Shown: positions 44,359-55,035 of the stretch, one piece after another
Numbering within the stretch: the first letter of the stretch is position 1
Layout: each line of letters opens with the position of its first letter
Position numbers and translations under genes: made by a program
Source of the DNA: Metallyticus violacea
Lineage: Eukaryota > Arthropoda > Insecta > Mantodea > Metallyticidae
Direction: 5' to 3'
Assembly (NCBI GenBank): GCA_030762175.1
Contig: CM060833.1
Span: 158,206,001 to 158,270,000, forward strand
DNA length: 64,000 nt
The notes under the pieces: model-generated
Databases searched by the model: none
Told to the model about the DNA's origin: nothing
Seen by the model: only the letters and a program-made list of their open reading frames with translations

Positions 44359-45253
44359 AAATGAGAATAGTAGAAAATAGTTTGGCGCAATTCTGTTTAA
44401 CGGCAATGGAAAAGGTTGACTCCCGCCTCTTAGCCTTTTGCCTCCAACTATGTAAGAAAGCGCTAGCATTAACATAATTTTCTGGAGGAACAGTTATCTG
44501 TACCTGTCCATTAACACTGTGTTTTGAACAGTTGTTTTAATGTGATTATAAACAAAGAATCAGATCATTGGCGGTTATAGAGCGCTTGTTTAAAGTTGCA
44601 CATAAATACGTTCAGATGTCGTTCTGTTTACTTAAATTAAAACGAACAATGCAACTGCTGTACATAGCGCTGAGTTGTGTGCATGGGTCATCGCGAGCAT
44701 TGCTTTCAGTTCTGGAGCTTTGCACATGTACTTGTCATGACCTTCACATTTATGAATAGCATGTCGTTCACATTAATAGCGAATGCTATATAAGGAGGAT
44801 TTGGGGGTTTTGTTGTTCAGACGATGTGACTGCCTAATCGATCTGTTATTTGAAATGCAGCGAATGTGTCCATTTGCAGTCATGTAGATAACAATCGGAG
44901 ATATTGCGAAATGTTTTGGAAATAATTTCCAAACAAATGCCCGAAAATTACCATTGATTTGAAAAAGAAAAGAAAAGAAAAAAGAAGGAAGGAAGGAAAG
45001 AGGTGGTGATGTAGCTTCCGCCTGTAACATGGCGCTCCTGCTTTTTGGTCATGTATTATGCTGACATCTAGTGAATGCTACTTCAAACAACTCTTATCGT
45101 GACCGTTAACGCTCTGCTGAGCTCTGCCTGCAAGTATTGTAGTTACATTGTTTTACGATTGTTGAAGTAATTGTTGATAGGTAAAGAATTGTCATTACCA
45201 ATGATTTAGTACATGAACTAGTATTGTTAATAATAAAACGCGAAATACTATAA
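44359..45253. other. No recognised feature
   Basis: Frames at 44568-44759 (plus) and 44773-45030 (minus) are unassigned. A purine-rich AAGAAGGAAGGAAGGAAAGA tract lies at about 44980-45001. Confidence 0.3.
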
Positions 45254-45261
45254 AGCATGTA

Positions 45262-45558
45262 TCTTTTTTTTTTATTTCAATGGTGTTTAATTCCCGTTTT
45301 TACTACTGAGACACCACAGGCGGTGGACACTGTTGTTAGATGAGATGAAATGATATATTGGCAAAGGATTTTTTTTAAGGAAGGAAACGTTCCAGGCCTA
45401 AATATAGGGTACCTCCCCGGCATTTGCCAGTTATGAGGACTGAGGAAAACCTGGAAAAAAACCTAGTCAGGGAGGAAGGTCCTGGTAGAATTCGAACCCC
45501 AGACCTCTCGCTCACAAGTCCGCGCCTTATCTACCTCGGCCACCGTGGCGGTTAATAT
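45262..45558 (-). mobile_element. SINE1 with 8-bp TSD
   Basis: Minus-strand copy with tail at the left (poly-T, then TTCAATGGTGTTTAATTCCC) and head CCACGGTGGCCGAGGTAGAT at the right. AGCATGTA is repeated at 45254-45261 and 45559-45566. Confidence 0.93.
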
Positions 45559-45691
45559 AGCATGTAGAAAATGTATTTCTTTTATTGCATAGCATGGTAG
45601 TGATGGTAATATGGCACCCCTCCATATTTGGGGTGCAATGTTGCATGCCGCTCTATTAAGTACCAAATGATGAAATTGTATTATTTCAGAT

Positions 45692-46520
45692 ATGACTAGA
45701 AAGCAGATGGACCCCCCACAACCTAAGAAAAGAAAACAGTGGCTTCCAGAAGCGGCGGTTAAAGCTGCTAAGGCCGTCAGAGGCAAAAGAATGGAATTTA
45801 AAAAAGCGGTTCGAGAGTTTTCAGTCCCTAAGACTACTTTAAGGCGTGAAACGGAGACCTCTCCAGAGGATGTGGTATCTAAGAAGTTAAGTAGGAAGAC
45901 AATACGCCTGCTGGATTAAAAGAAGAACTCGACAAGTGTCTGCTTGTTATGGGAAATAAATATTATAATTTTCCTAGAAAAGACTCTTGTTTACTGAACG
46001 AACTGTGACACCTGTTGAGGTTAGTCTTTATGTTTCTTCCACTCCAACTGTTAACGGACCACACCAGTAAGTGAGCTGTTACATCTACACAGTCCAATGT
46101 TTCCTCAGCCAAAGAAGAAGACCTCAAACCGTGGTCGGAAGGCATCCACAGAAGCCTTTATTATAGTTTCCCCACATAAAAGGAATTTGGCGAAGAGGGA
46201 GAAGAAACGCAGGACCAAGAAGCGAAAAATACAAGAGGAAGGAAGAAAAGAATGCTTTGTGATAAATTTGGCGAATCTAAAGTTCCTGATGATCATGTGT
46301 CCATCGCTTCTGACAGCAATGAGGCCCAATTTTCCTTCGAACGCAGAGAACCGTTGTCATACAAGCAGGACGCAGAGTGCTTTTTCTGCAATGGAAAACT
46401 TTTGGAAGAAAACCGAGGTGTCATGGTGAGATGCTGGATGTGAAAGAGCAGACTACTTTTGAGATTACTGTGCATTATGGTGCAATGAGTCTATTGACTT
46501 CCTCCAGAAGGCTGGTTTTC
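45692..46520 (+). pseudogene. Pogo/Tigger-like transposase relic
   Basis: 45692-45919 has a pipsqueak/CENP-B type helix-turn-helix: KKRKQWLPEAAVKAAKAV, then MEFKKAVREFSVPKTTLRRE, as in the N-terminus of pogo-group transposases. After a stop and frameshift, LKEELDKCLLVMGNKYYNF (45912-45975) continues the usual linker. The DDE catalytic core is not present. From 46195 a basic KREKKRRTKKRKIQEEGRKE and then DAECFFCNGKLLEENRGVMV (46369-46430) match the C-terminal basic and Cys-rich (PHD-like) tail attached to many insect pogo-type transposases. So both ends survive and the middle is deleted. No terminal repeats were identified. Confidence 0.65.
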
Positions 46521-46800
46521 ACCTTTTTATGCACTTTTAGATAAATCTGTGCATTAGCAAAACACAGACATATAGTTTAACCGGTTTAATTTAGTGTTAC
46601 TTTGTTTATTTCTCTTTCCTGTCCGGTAATTGTACTTAATACACAGGGGGGTCATATTTACAGCACGTTTGGTCGTGAGATAATAATTACATATATTTAC
46701 CAAAAATAAAATATATAAACAACTACATAACATTCATGCTTTAACGGTAGTATGCGACGCAAAAATATAACATCTGTATACTAATGTATGTTTTGAAAAT
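46521..46800. other. No recognised feature
   Basis: Short AT-rich spacer before the DUF4817 element. Confidence 0.4.
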
Positions 46801-46801
46801 A

Positions 46802-47483
46802 TAGAGGGTGCCAAAAATGTATACACACTTCAAGCAAAGAAAAAACTGTATTAATATAACAAAACTGAATTCACACAAACAGAAAATGATAAGCACTAAT
46901 CATGTTAGACTTTTACACTTACAACAGTTGCTCAAAATATCCACCATCGGCGTCGATACACTTCTAAGTATGTTGAACTACTGATTGAGCAACGTTTGCG
47001 AAAGTGTCCTCAGTGATTACAGCACATACCGTTTCAATTTCTTCCCGAATGCTAACGCTAATGTACCTGGTTTTCTTCGGTATACAACATCTTTGAGTTC
47101 CCCGTAGGTAGAAGTGCAACGGCGGTTCTGTTCTGTACACAGTCTCCCTTGCCATTGAACTTCAACAACATTCTCGGTTTTTCAATATCACTTCAAAATT
47201 GCTTTCCGCTGTTCAAACGATAATCTTGGCTCAATTTTGTTGCACCAACGCTAGCATAACGTAATGTGAGTCACATCTGTTTACAGAACAGCATACGATA
47301 ATCTTGGCTTCATTTGTTCATTGTTGATTTACCTGTCACGTAGCAACACTATCCTAATGCATGCGAGTCATATCTGCTTACAGAACGTCATACTACACAT
47401 TACTGGTGTTTTTCTGTCCAACTTTGAAATATATTAAATAGATATCTACTGTGAAAGTGTGCGTACATTTTTGGCACTCTCGG
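46802..47483 (-). mobile_element. DUF4817-type DNA transposon, deleted copy (copy 4)
   Basis: Left end TAGAGGGTGCCAAAAATGTA, right end GTACATTTTTGGCACTCTCGG, with TA at 46800-46801 and 47484-47485. The minus frame 46964-47155 has the C-terminal LHFYLRGTQRCCIPKKTRYI and EIETVCAVITEDTFANVAQS, joined to a remnant of the N-terminus (VYRTEP). Two subterminal repeat units (47220-47400) follow the start. Length is 682 bp. Confidence 0.88.
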
Positions 47484-47485
47484 TA

Positions 47486-48040
47486 TATCGGGTAAAAGTT
47501 CTCCTCAAAGAACCAGAAACAAAATATGTGCCATGTAACCACCTTTTCCTCTATTCTTTCCTTAGACAAATAATGGTTCCAGTGATTCCATCTAAAACAT
47601 TATACAGAGAGCACAATTTTTAGTCTACTTCTACCGGGAGCACATTGCCACAAAGTTTGGGCTCATAAAATATTATTAAGCAAATTGTAAGTAATGTGCT
47701 AGTTTAAAATCTTGACTTCTGAATAATTTCACACATTAAAAGATATAAGTGCAGTATTGCGATGGAAAAATAAACAGTAATAAAAACTAAAGGCTGTAAA
47801 ACAGACCATGTAGAAATAGTTTGCATAAAAACTATGTCTTTGGTAAAGTTTTTAAAAAATAAACTGCAAAAGCTCTGTAATAGCAATAAGAACTATTAAA
47901 TTAAAAAGTAAAAAATTATGTTATTTTTCTTTCTAATTTATTTCTTGCTTTAGATGCATAACAAGAAACAAGAGATCTCTTCTCATGTTATCACCATCAT
48001 CCTAACGGTCTGCCAACGTGCCTTCTGTCTGTTGGTTTAA
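47486..48040. other. No recognised feature
   Basis: AT-rich DNA; minus frame 47704-47886 is unassigned. Confidence 0.35.
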
Positions 48041-48044
48041 AATT

Positions 48045-48330
48045 CATCATTCATTTAAGGAGGTTTGCTGCACGGCCGCACATTGCAAATGTTGTTGCTG
48101 AATATCTCGCCAAAAAACAAAAAACAAAACAACAACAACAACAACAAAAAAACTGAAGCATCCTGCCTATAGTCCAGATTTGGCCCCGTGTGACTTTCCT
48201 TTTCCCCAAATTGATGAAACGCTTTTTGGGGAGGCAGAAGCAATGTTGAAGGCTGCGAATGCGTTTCTGAATTACTTTGAACACTGGCAGAAACACTGGG
48301 ACAGATAAATTGTGTCTAAAGATCATCAAA
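48045..48330 (+). pseudogene. Mariner C-terminal relic
   Basis: The plus strand reads RRFAARPHIANVVAEYLAKK, then after a CAA-rich expansion LKHPAYSPDLAPCDFPFPQI (third catalytic Asp in LAPCD) and EAMLKAANAFLNYFEHWQKH. This is the last third of a mariner transposase, from the second Asp block on, with that Asp lost. The expansion (48117-48150) is made of CAA and A repeats. No terminal repeat was identified. Confidence 0.72.
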
Positions 48331-48975
48331 ATTATGAGGATGAGAAAAGGTGAGTTATCAAAAAAATTATGATCATTGTTATTTAAATAGCCCTCGTACT
48401 TGATGAAGTACCTAGCTGAGAGCATTTGCAAGTAGGTACTGGAAACCTGAAGGCTAGACTTCATTTAACCTGACTGTATTTCGCTTTTACATCATTATAA
48501 GAAAAAAAGACCGAGGAAAAAACCAGGCAGTAGAATCTCTTCATCATGTATCAGAGGCCCGGAGGTCAAATGGGAAACCAGACAAGGCTCAGCTGATACC
48601 CCGTGAAACTACTCATATAATTTATTTTCCAACCCGAGAGATCAAATCTTTATTATATAATTTCAAATATTTTATAGATCTTGTGGATGCCGGTGCTGAG
48701 ATTTAATGACAAACCAACGCTTTCCCTGGATCTTACGATCAGTGACGTTGCGTACTTACAAAATCATATAACAATGGAAAATGAAATTTAATAAATTACA
48801 TATCTGCTAAAAACGTAATTTGATCATATAAATTAAAAATGACTACAGAAATTCTTCATAGCACATTGAATAAATTAATATTACTATTTTATAATGTTAT
48901 CCTATAAATAGATATTAATGAAGAATTTTTTTAGTAATTTAATATATAATAGATACACACATCATTTTAGTCACA
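48331..48975. other. No recognised feature
   Basis: The minus frame 48051-48464 is antisense to the mariner relic and not a gene. The rest is AT-rich. Confidence 0.35.
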
Positions 48976-48977
48976 TA

Positions 48978-50109
48978 CTAGGGTAGGTCCATAAGTTTCC
49001 GGCCTCGCCGATAAGGATTATCGCCTTCACAAAACCCTTATCTGTTGTCATACCTTATGTATTAAGTAAATAATTGCAGCTGTAACTTCCACTCCTGTGT
49101 TCAGTTATAGTTGCATAAAGAAGGCTATGTGTAGAAGATTGTGACATGTTTAAAATGGAGTTTTGAGTTGTTATTAAGTTCTTCACAAAGGACTTACTCC
49201 AAATGAAATCTAACAGCGATTGGACGGTGTTTATGAGGAAGCATATCCGGAGGTGCTGAAAACATCGCACTGTGGAAAGAGAAATTATGGAAGACCATGG
49301 ATCAAAGTTACAGAAATAGCAGCAAGGTTGGGCCGTTTTGAAACAATAGACCTTTGAGTTACTCATGAAAATTTAAACATGAACAAGGTTAGTGGAAGAT
49401 GGGTCCTAGACTTCTTTCCTCAGTCCAAAATCAGCAACGATTCATCTGTTGTCAAGGCATTTTGGAGCTCTGCCGTGGCAACGAGAGAGAAGTTCTGCAA
49501 ACTATTGTTACAGCAGATGAAACTATGGTCTTCTACTATGATTCCTTATCCAAAAGAGAATCAATGGAGTGGCAGGCATAAACCTGGCGAAGCACCGCCT
49601 CTAAGGTCAAGGTCACTCAGTCAACCAAGAAGATCATGGCCACAATCTTTTGGGACTGTGAAGGAATACTCCATTGACTTCAAGGAGAGCAACACTACAG
49701 CAAATGGCGAGTACTATGCTGGCCTACTGCACAGACTACGTGTTTCCATCAAAGAGAAAAGGCGAAGAAAGCTGAGTAGTGGTGTGCACCTTTTTTCACG
49801 ACAACGTGCCTGAGCACGCAGCTCTTGTTGCAAAGGAAGTTGTGAAATAATGTGACTTCAAGGAGATCGACTCATTCACTCTACACCGGGCCTAGCTCAC
49901 AGTGACTATTTTCTCTTCTCAAAACTCAAGGAGACCTCCGAGGAAAGAAATTTAAGTGTGGGGAAGAAGTGATTGATGCTGTTTAGCACGCAAGACTTCT
50001 GACTATTGGGGGTATTGAAATGTTAATTCAAAGATGTGAGAAGTGTAGTGCAATAAAGGGTAACTATAGTGTAAAGCGGTTAGGCCGGAAACTTATGGAC
50101 CTACCGTCA
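48978..50109 (+). mobile_element. Mariner (family B), both ends present, inactive
   Basis: Terminal inverted repeats with the core GGTAGGTCCATAAGTTTCCG start at 48978 and end at 50109 (in reverse), with TA on each side (48976-48977 and 50110-50111). Within, the helix-turn-helix EIAARLGR (shifted frames, 49310-49345), KVSGRWVLDFFPQSK, TADETMVFYYDSLSKRESME (first Asp, 49510-49570), NGEYYAGLLHRLRVSIKEK, HLFHDNVPEHAALVAKEVV (second Asp) and a decayed IDHPPYSPD region follow in order. The first 250 bp of coding sequence are strongly decayed and there are at least three frameshifts. At 1132 bp it is a little short. The 144-codon frame 49379-49813 mixes reading frames of the true protein. Confidence 0.88.
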
Positions 50110-50111
50110 TA

Positions 50112-50570
50112 AGTTAGAAAATAACCAGTGCGTGGCAAAAGCCTCTTTATCTGTTTCTGTTGTATGGCGTCTTTAATGCAGTGTAGTCACTATTAAAATT
50201 CCAACTCCATACACCACCTGCACTTATAATTTAAACAAATTAATTAGCAGTTTAATATTAGCATATATGCATTTATATAGCTCTCATGTCTAATAGGAAT
50301 ACTTGCAAAGTTATTGCCACTGTGCGGTATTATAATTGCTAGGCTGACTTAAGATGAATCTATAAAAAGGCGCCAGTCTTTTATTACCCATGACACCCAT
50401 ATCATTACAAAATAAAAGATTGTTCTGCATAATACTCCACTACTTAAACGGAATTCTAGAAAATCAGCCTTTTCCCCGGGCAGGTCTATCTCACTTTATG
50501 GGTTTCGAGAATTAACATAAGGGCACAATGTTAATGGTCCCAGTATTGCTTCTTTTTTAGGATACGGTTT
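50112..50570. other. No recognised feature
   Basis: AT-rich spacer between mariner and a decayed SINE1. Confidence 0.4.
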
Positions 50571-50572
50571 AT

Positions 50573-50752
50573 TTGCGGTGGACGCTGATGATACATGAGA
50601 TAAAATAGGAAATTGAGAAGGGAACTTAGGGAAGAAAACACCCCAGGCCCAAGTTTAGGAAACCTCCCCGGTATTTATCTGTTCAGGAGAGAGGAAAATA
50701 TAGTAAAACGCCATTCGGGGAACAAGATTCTGTCGAGATTCGCCTCCTCCCA
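50573..50752 (-). mobile_element. SINE1, decayed
   Basis: GCGGTGGACGCTGATGATAC, GAAAACACCCCAGGCCCAAG, AACCTCCCCGGTATTTATCT and the ACGCCATTCGGGGAACAAGA area follow the reversed SINE1 order. The tRNA head is barely visible (GAGATTCGCCTCC). Confidence 0.75.
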
Positions 50753-51137
50753 TTTCAAAATTTATTCCAATTATTAACACACTTATTCGGCAGTTGTATT
50801 TCTATATAGTTTCTATTCACCCTCAACAATGGTTAAATTATTTACTGCAATACAGCTGACGAACAGATTGGTGTACTGGATTTGCAAGGTATTCCTCGCC
50901 ACCACATGGTAATTTTTTAATTCGCCATATCAATCAGGAAATAGTACAAAATTGGGTGAAACTAATTGGCCTGTGTATCTTAGCAATAAGATCACAAAAT
51001 TAAGCCCATTTTTTATTTAACGATCCAAAGTTAGTAAGAAAACAACCTAAATTTAGATACATTTTGTTTGTGTTATGAAACAGAACCTTATACTCTCGTA
51101 TGCCCACTTCTGTGGATAATGTAGATAGTAATTATTA

Positions 51138-51171
<34 letters not shown>

Positions 51172-51222
51172 ACAAGCTGGGACATTTCATGTATTGCTAA
51201 AATGTATTCATGGCTACCTGTA
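50753..51222. repeat. AT-rich stretch with (TA)n at 51140-51169
   Basis: About 14 TA units. No gene or SINE in the remainder. Confidence 0.8.
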
Positions 51223-51300
51223 TATCATCTCATCTCATGTATCATCATTGTCCATCGCCTGTAGTGCCTCTGTAGCAAAAACGGAAGTTAAACACCATTC
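51223..51300 (+). mobile_element. SINE1 tail fragment
   Basis: ATCATCTCATCTCATGTATC, CATCGCCTGTAGTGCCTCTG and AACGGAAGTTAAACACCATT match the last 80 bases of SINE1. 5'-truncated. Confidence 0.82.
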
Positions 51301-51578
51301 ATTGATTCATTATGGCTACATGGAAGTTTGACTCTATGACAAAAGGGAAAAGGTTGTCTTTTGTCATCTTTTGTGTTTCTTCTGTTGTTAATGGCTAAAA
51401 CGACGGGTCTCTCTACTGTAACAAAGCTAAGTGCTTGCAGGTGGTAGATCCTTTTGTATCTTAGTTGCTGAAGATGCTTCAAAATTCGTTGAAGGTAGAA
51501 GGGGAAGAGGTGTCGGCGATAAAATCGTCACATCTTATGATCGGAAACTCTCCAATAAAGGTCAAAGAGGCGATGATT

Positions 51579-52147
51579 TTAAAATAAGTGCGTTTGGGAA
51601 TTCAAAAGTTCACCAATAATATTTAAATATTTCAAAGGCTCAGGGGAAACCGTGGGCGCTGTGCTGTAAATCCCACGTAACGCTTTGAAACCACGTGGCG
51701 ACGTTTGGATTTCATATATAAGGAGAAACAAATCTAGCAAAGCATGCACCGGATCCCTTTTATCAGATGGCAGCGGCAGTTCAGATGAGGAAGTTAAGTA
51801 AATACGACGCATTACCAGATCGTTGTTACCATATCGCTTTACCAGGGGCAGTAGATGAGAGGCACACAGATGCAGCATGTTTACCACGCGTCATCAAAGT
51901 CATAGAGATAACGAACCAGGTGGCCGATAACTAGTGAAGTGTGATTAAACATTTCAATGCGTTTAATTGAAGCAAGGTCGTGTGATTTAAACAACCCCTC
52001 TCCATTTGCCTTCTTCCGTGACCAATAAAAACACGAAAGGCGACTTCCAGCCCCTGAAAGACCCGGGGTATGAAGTGGAACCCTCGGTCCAACGACTACA
52101 TCAACACCAGCATATAAAAGTCGCTTCAAATAGGGCACATCCAGCAT
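51579..52147 (-). pseudogene. Unrecognised coding remnant, two overlapping frames
   Basis: Two minus frames, 52147-51881 (88 residues) and 51887-51579 (102 residues), meet end to start with a single frameshift between them. The DNA is GC-richer than its surroundings and the residues look protein-like, not low-complexity: for example SLVIGHLVRYLYDFDDAW at the end of the first and PVHALLDLFLLIYEIQTS in the second. I cannot assign a family. Candidates are an endogenous viral fragment, an unknown transposon or an old host exon. No flanking repeat or target-site duplication was found. Confidence 0.35.
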
Positions 52148-52149
52148 AG

Positions 52150-53058
52150 GGCGACATAGCGGACCCCCAGTAAAAAAAATCCACTTAATTTACAATATAA
52201 TGATGTTCTTACGCCATTAGCGCAAAACAAGAAATGAATTTTCAGAAGAGGTGAAAAGTATTTTACATTTATATATCAAAAGAATAAATGGTTATAAGTT
52301 AAACTATTTACCTGGAAGAATGTATATTATTATTATTATTATTATTATTGTTGTTGTTGTTGCTAATGGTATAATTGTTATGAGTTTTCCTTTAGGCAAA
52401 TATCAGCTTTACCTTACTATCCAATTTTGTTTTTTTTTTGTTTTTGTTTTTGCTCTGTAATCAGAGATTCGGAGATAAAATACACCATATGTATTTAGCA
52501 TTTGGACATGTTTCTACTAAAACTTGTTCTACTGTCCCATTAAAACATTCAGAAAACTAAGCATGCAATTGTAACCCCAACTAGGAATATGTTTAGGCGT
52601 ACACATTTTAACAGGATTATTTTTAGTTATACACTATTCAGCTAATATTGAATTAGCTTTTTATAGAATTGCTCACATTTGTCGAGACGTAAATTATGGT
52701 TGATTCCTTGCGTTACGCAGGCCCATATAAATACTTCACTATTTGAAAGATGCTGAATGTTAAGTCATATTCCTTAACAATTTTGTATAACTGATTGCGG
52801 GCTCTATGCTCTATGCTCTGCTATGCAGCTACCCATGTCGATCTGAGCTAAATTCAAACATTCTAAAATATACTTGGGTCAAGCGGCCTTGTTAACACAT
52901 TGGTTCGATTTTTAATTAATTTAAGATCGAAATTATTCTGCTAGCTTGAATTATTTATTATTCCAGCTTCTTAGAGCACAAAATATACTCAGAATTAAGC
53001 ATCGTGAATTCTTCTTTGTGATTATTAGAGGATGGACTGATAATAAAGAAAACACTAA
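52150..53058. other. AT-rich DNA with (ATT)n(GTT)n tract
   Basis: A microsatellite at 52326-52363 (ATT then GTT units) and T-rich runs near 52430-52450. No gene seen. Confidence 0.6.
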
Positions 53059-53061
53059 ATG

Positions 53062-53934
53062 CAGAGGGTGCCAAAACGTATACAGACTTCAACAAAAAGA
53101 AAAAAAACTGTGTTAATATAACAAAATTGAATTTACACAAACAGAAAATGATGAGCACTAATCATCTTAGACTTTTACAGTTACAACAGTTACTCAAAAT
53201 GTCGACCATCGACGTCGATACACTTCTGAGTACGTTGAACTACTGATTGAGCAACGCTTGCGAAAGTGTCCTCCGCGGTTGCAGCACATGCCGTTTCAAT
53301 TTCTTCCCGAAGTGCTGCCAATGTAGTTTTCTACGGTATGCAACATCCTTAAGAGTTCCCCATAGGTAGAAGTCCAACGGAGTTAGACCCGCAGAACGCG
53401 GTGGAAACTCAATCGGACCTCTTCGTCCTATCCAGTACCTTGGATAGTGCCTAGGACAGTGTCTTGGATCCAGTGCGCGGGGCTTGTTGCTGTACGAGGT
53501 CTCCCAGACCTGCCCTTGTAAACATCGCATACGGTACCATGAGTCTCAAATTTGTCTCAAATGCGTGCAATTGTTACTCGCGTTGACGGTTCTGTTCTGT
53601 ACACACGTCTCCATTGCATTTGAACTTCAACAGCATTCTCGGATTTCCAATACAACTTCAAAATTGCTGTTCAAAGGATAATCTTGGCTCCATTTTGTTG
53701 TAGCAACGCTAGTATATCGTAATGTGAATCACATTTGTTTACAGAACATCATTCGTTAATCTTGGCTTCATTTGTTCATTGTTGATTTACCTGTCAGTAG
53801 CAACGCTATCATAATGTATGCGAGTCATGTCTGTTTAAAGAACATCATACTACACACTACTGTTATTTTTCGGTCCAACTTTGAAATATATTAAATAGAT
53901 ATCTACTGTGTGTATACATTTTTGGCACCCTCCG
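53062..53934 (-). mobile_element. DUF4817-type DNA transposon, deleted copy (copy 5)
   Basis: Left end CAGAGGGTGCCAAAACGTAT and right end ATTTTTGGCACCCTCCG followed by TA; the left TA has become TG. The minus strand keeps more of the C-terminal half than the other copies: WIGRRGPIEFPPRSAGLTPL (53430-53370) covers the block before and at the third acidic residue, with SPDLTPLDF changed to SAGLTPLDF, followed by YLWGTLKDVAYRRK. The N-terminal part (53700-53560) is joined to it with the first two catalytic residues missing. Two subterminal repeat units lie at 53690-53850. Confidence 0.88.
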
Positions 53935-53936
53935 TA

Positions 53937-55030
53937 TATGCTTGATGTAGAATAATTCTGAACTTGTAAATATGAATGATAAATTGTGGTCTGTTCCATA
54001 ATTTTCCTGGTTAGAGGGAATGTGGAATTAATGCAAATAAACAAAATCACTAAATCACTTATGTCCTATCCGATAGCTTTGTCGTTGTCGAAGAAGCTAT
54101 TCAGGCACTAACTACAGTCACATTACCTTGCAATGTTATCTGTGTTCACTGTGGTACAAGGTTTAATTACTGCTGACATATGATAGTGAGTTGACGAAGA
54201 ACATGCACAAGCATACGATAATTTGATAAACTGCACGTTCCGATGTAGAGTCTGGATTATGTATCTCTTATGGTCATTCTTGTCCTCATGGCTGTCATTA
54301 ATTACTAGCCCCAGTTGTCTCCACATACACTATAATCTGATAATCGTCATTATCACCGCTACTTCCATAATCATTAGACCACTACCACAATATATATCAT
54401 CATCGCAGCTATCACCTCCATAATAATGTCATTCACCATCAAGTAACTTGATCTTTGCCTTCCCCACTAAGGATTAAAATAAATATATAATTAAAAAAAC
54501 TTGCAAATTAAAAAATCGCGCTAAGTACACTAGAGATGCGAATCTCACATTTTAATCCTCAGACATGTTTGTATGATACTTCAGGGATTACACTTTTATC
54601 TCGTTCACAGGTATCATATGACACATTAACAAGGAGAGAGGTGACAACGTAGTTACGAAATTGAATACGCTGATTGATTTAGCACCTTAATACATCATTT
54701 TTAAACAATATAAAAGGCGCCAGAATTAAAATCCTTGGTGGTGTTTCAATTTAAAGCCTTGTAGTATAGTTTGTGCTTTACGACATACGAGATTTGCACA
54801 CTTCGAACATAAAGGTTTAAAGCATTCATGTTTCAACGATCTCCTTGTGAGCCCCTGACAATATGCTAATACAAATTGGATAGTTAATATCTAAAATGAA
54901 CACAGTTAATACGTGCATAAAAATTGGAAAATACAAAATATAAACTGAGGAATACCCCGCTATTTGCTTTACATTCTTGGATATTAAATGCCTGCAGTTT
55001 TTTCTCATTTCTTGAAATTTTGATATAACA
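53937..55030. other. No recognised feature
   Basis: AT-rich DNA. Small frames at 54123-54423 and 54826-55008 are unassigned. Confidence 0.35.
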
Positions 55031-55035
55031 CTTTA

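Noticed and set aside
48051..48464. 137-codon minus-strand frame
   Set aside because: Antisense to a mariner relic and includes a low-complexity Cys/Phe/Leu run from a CAA repeat.
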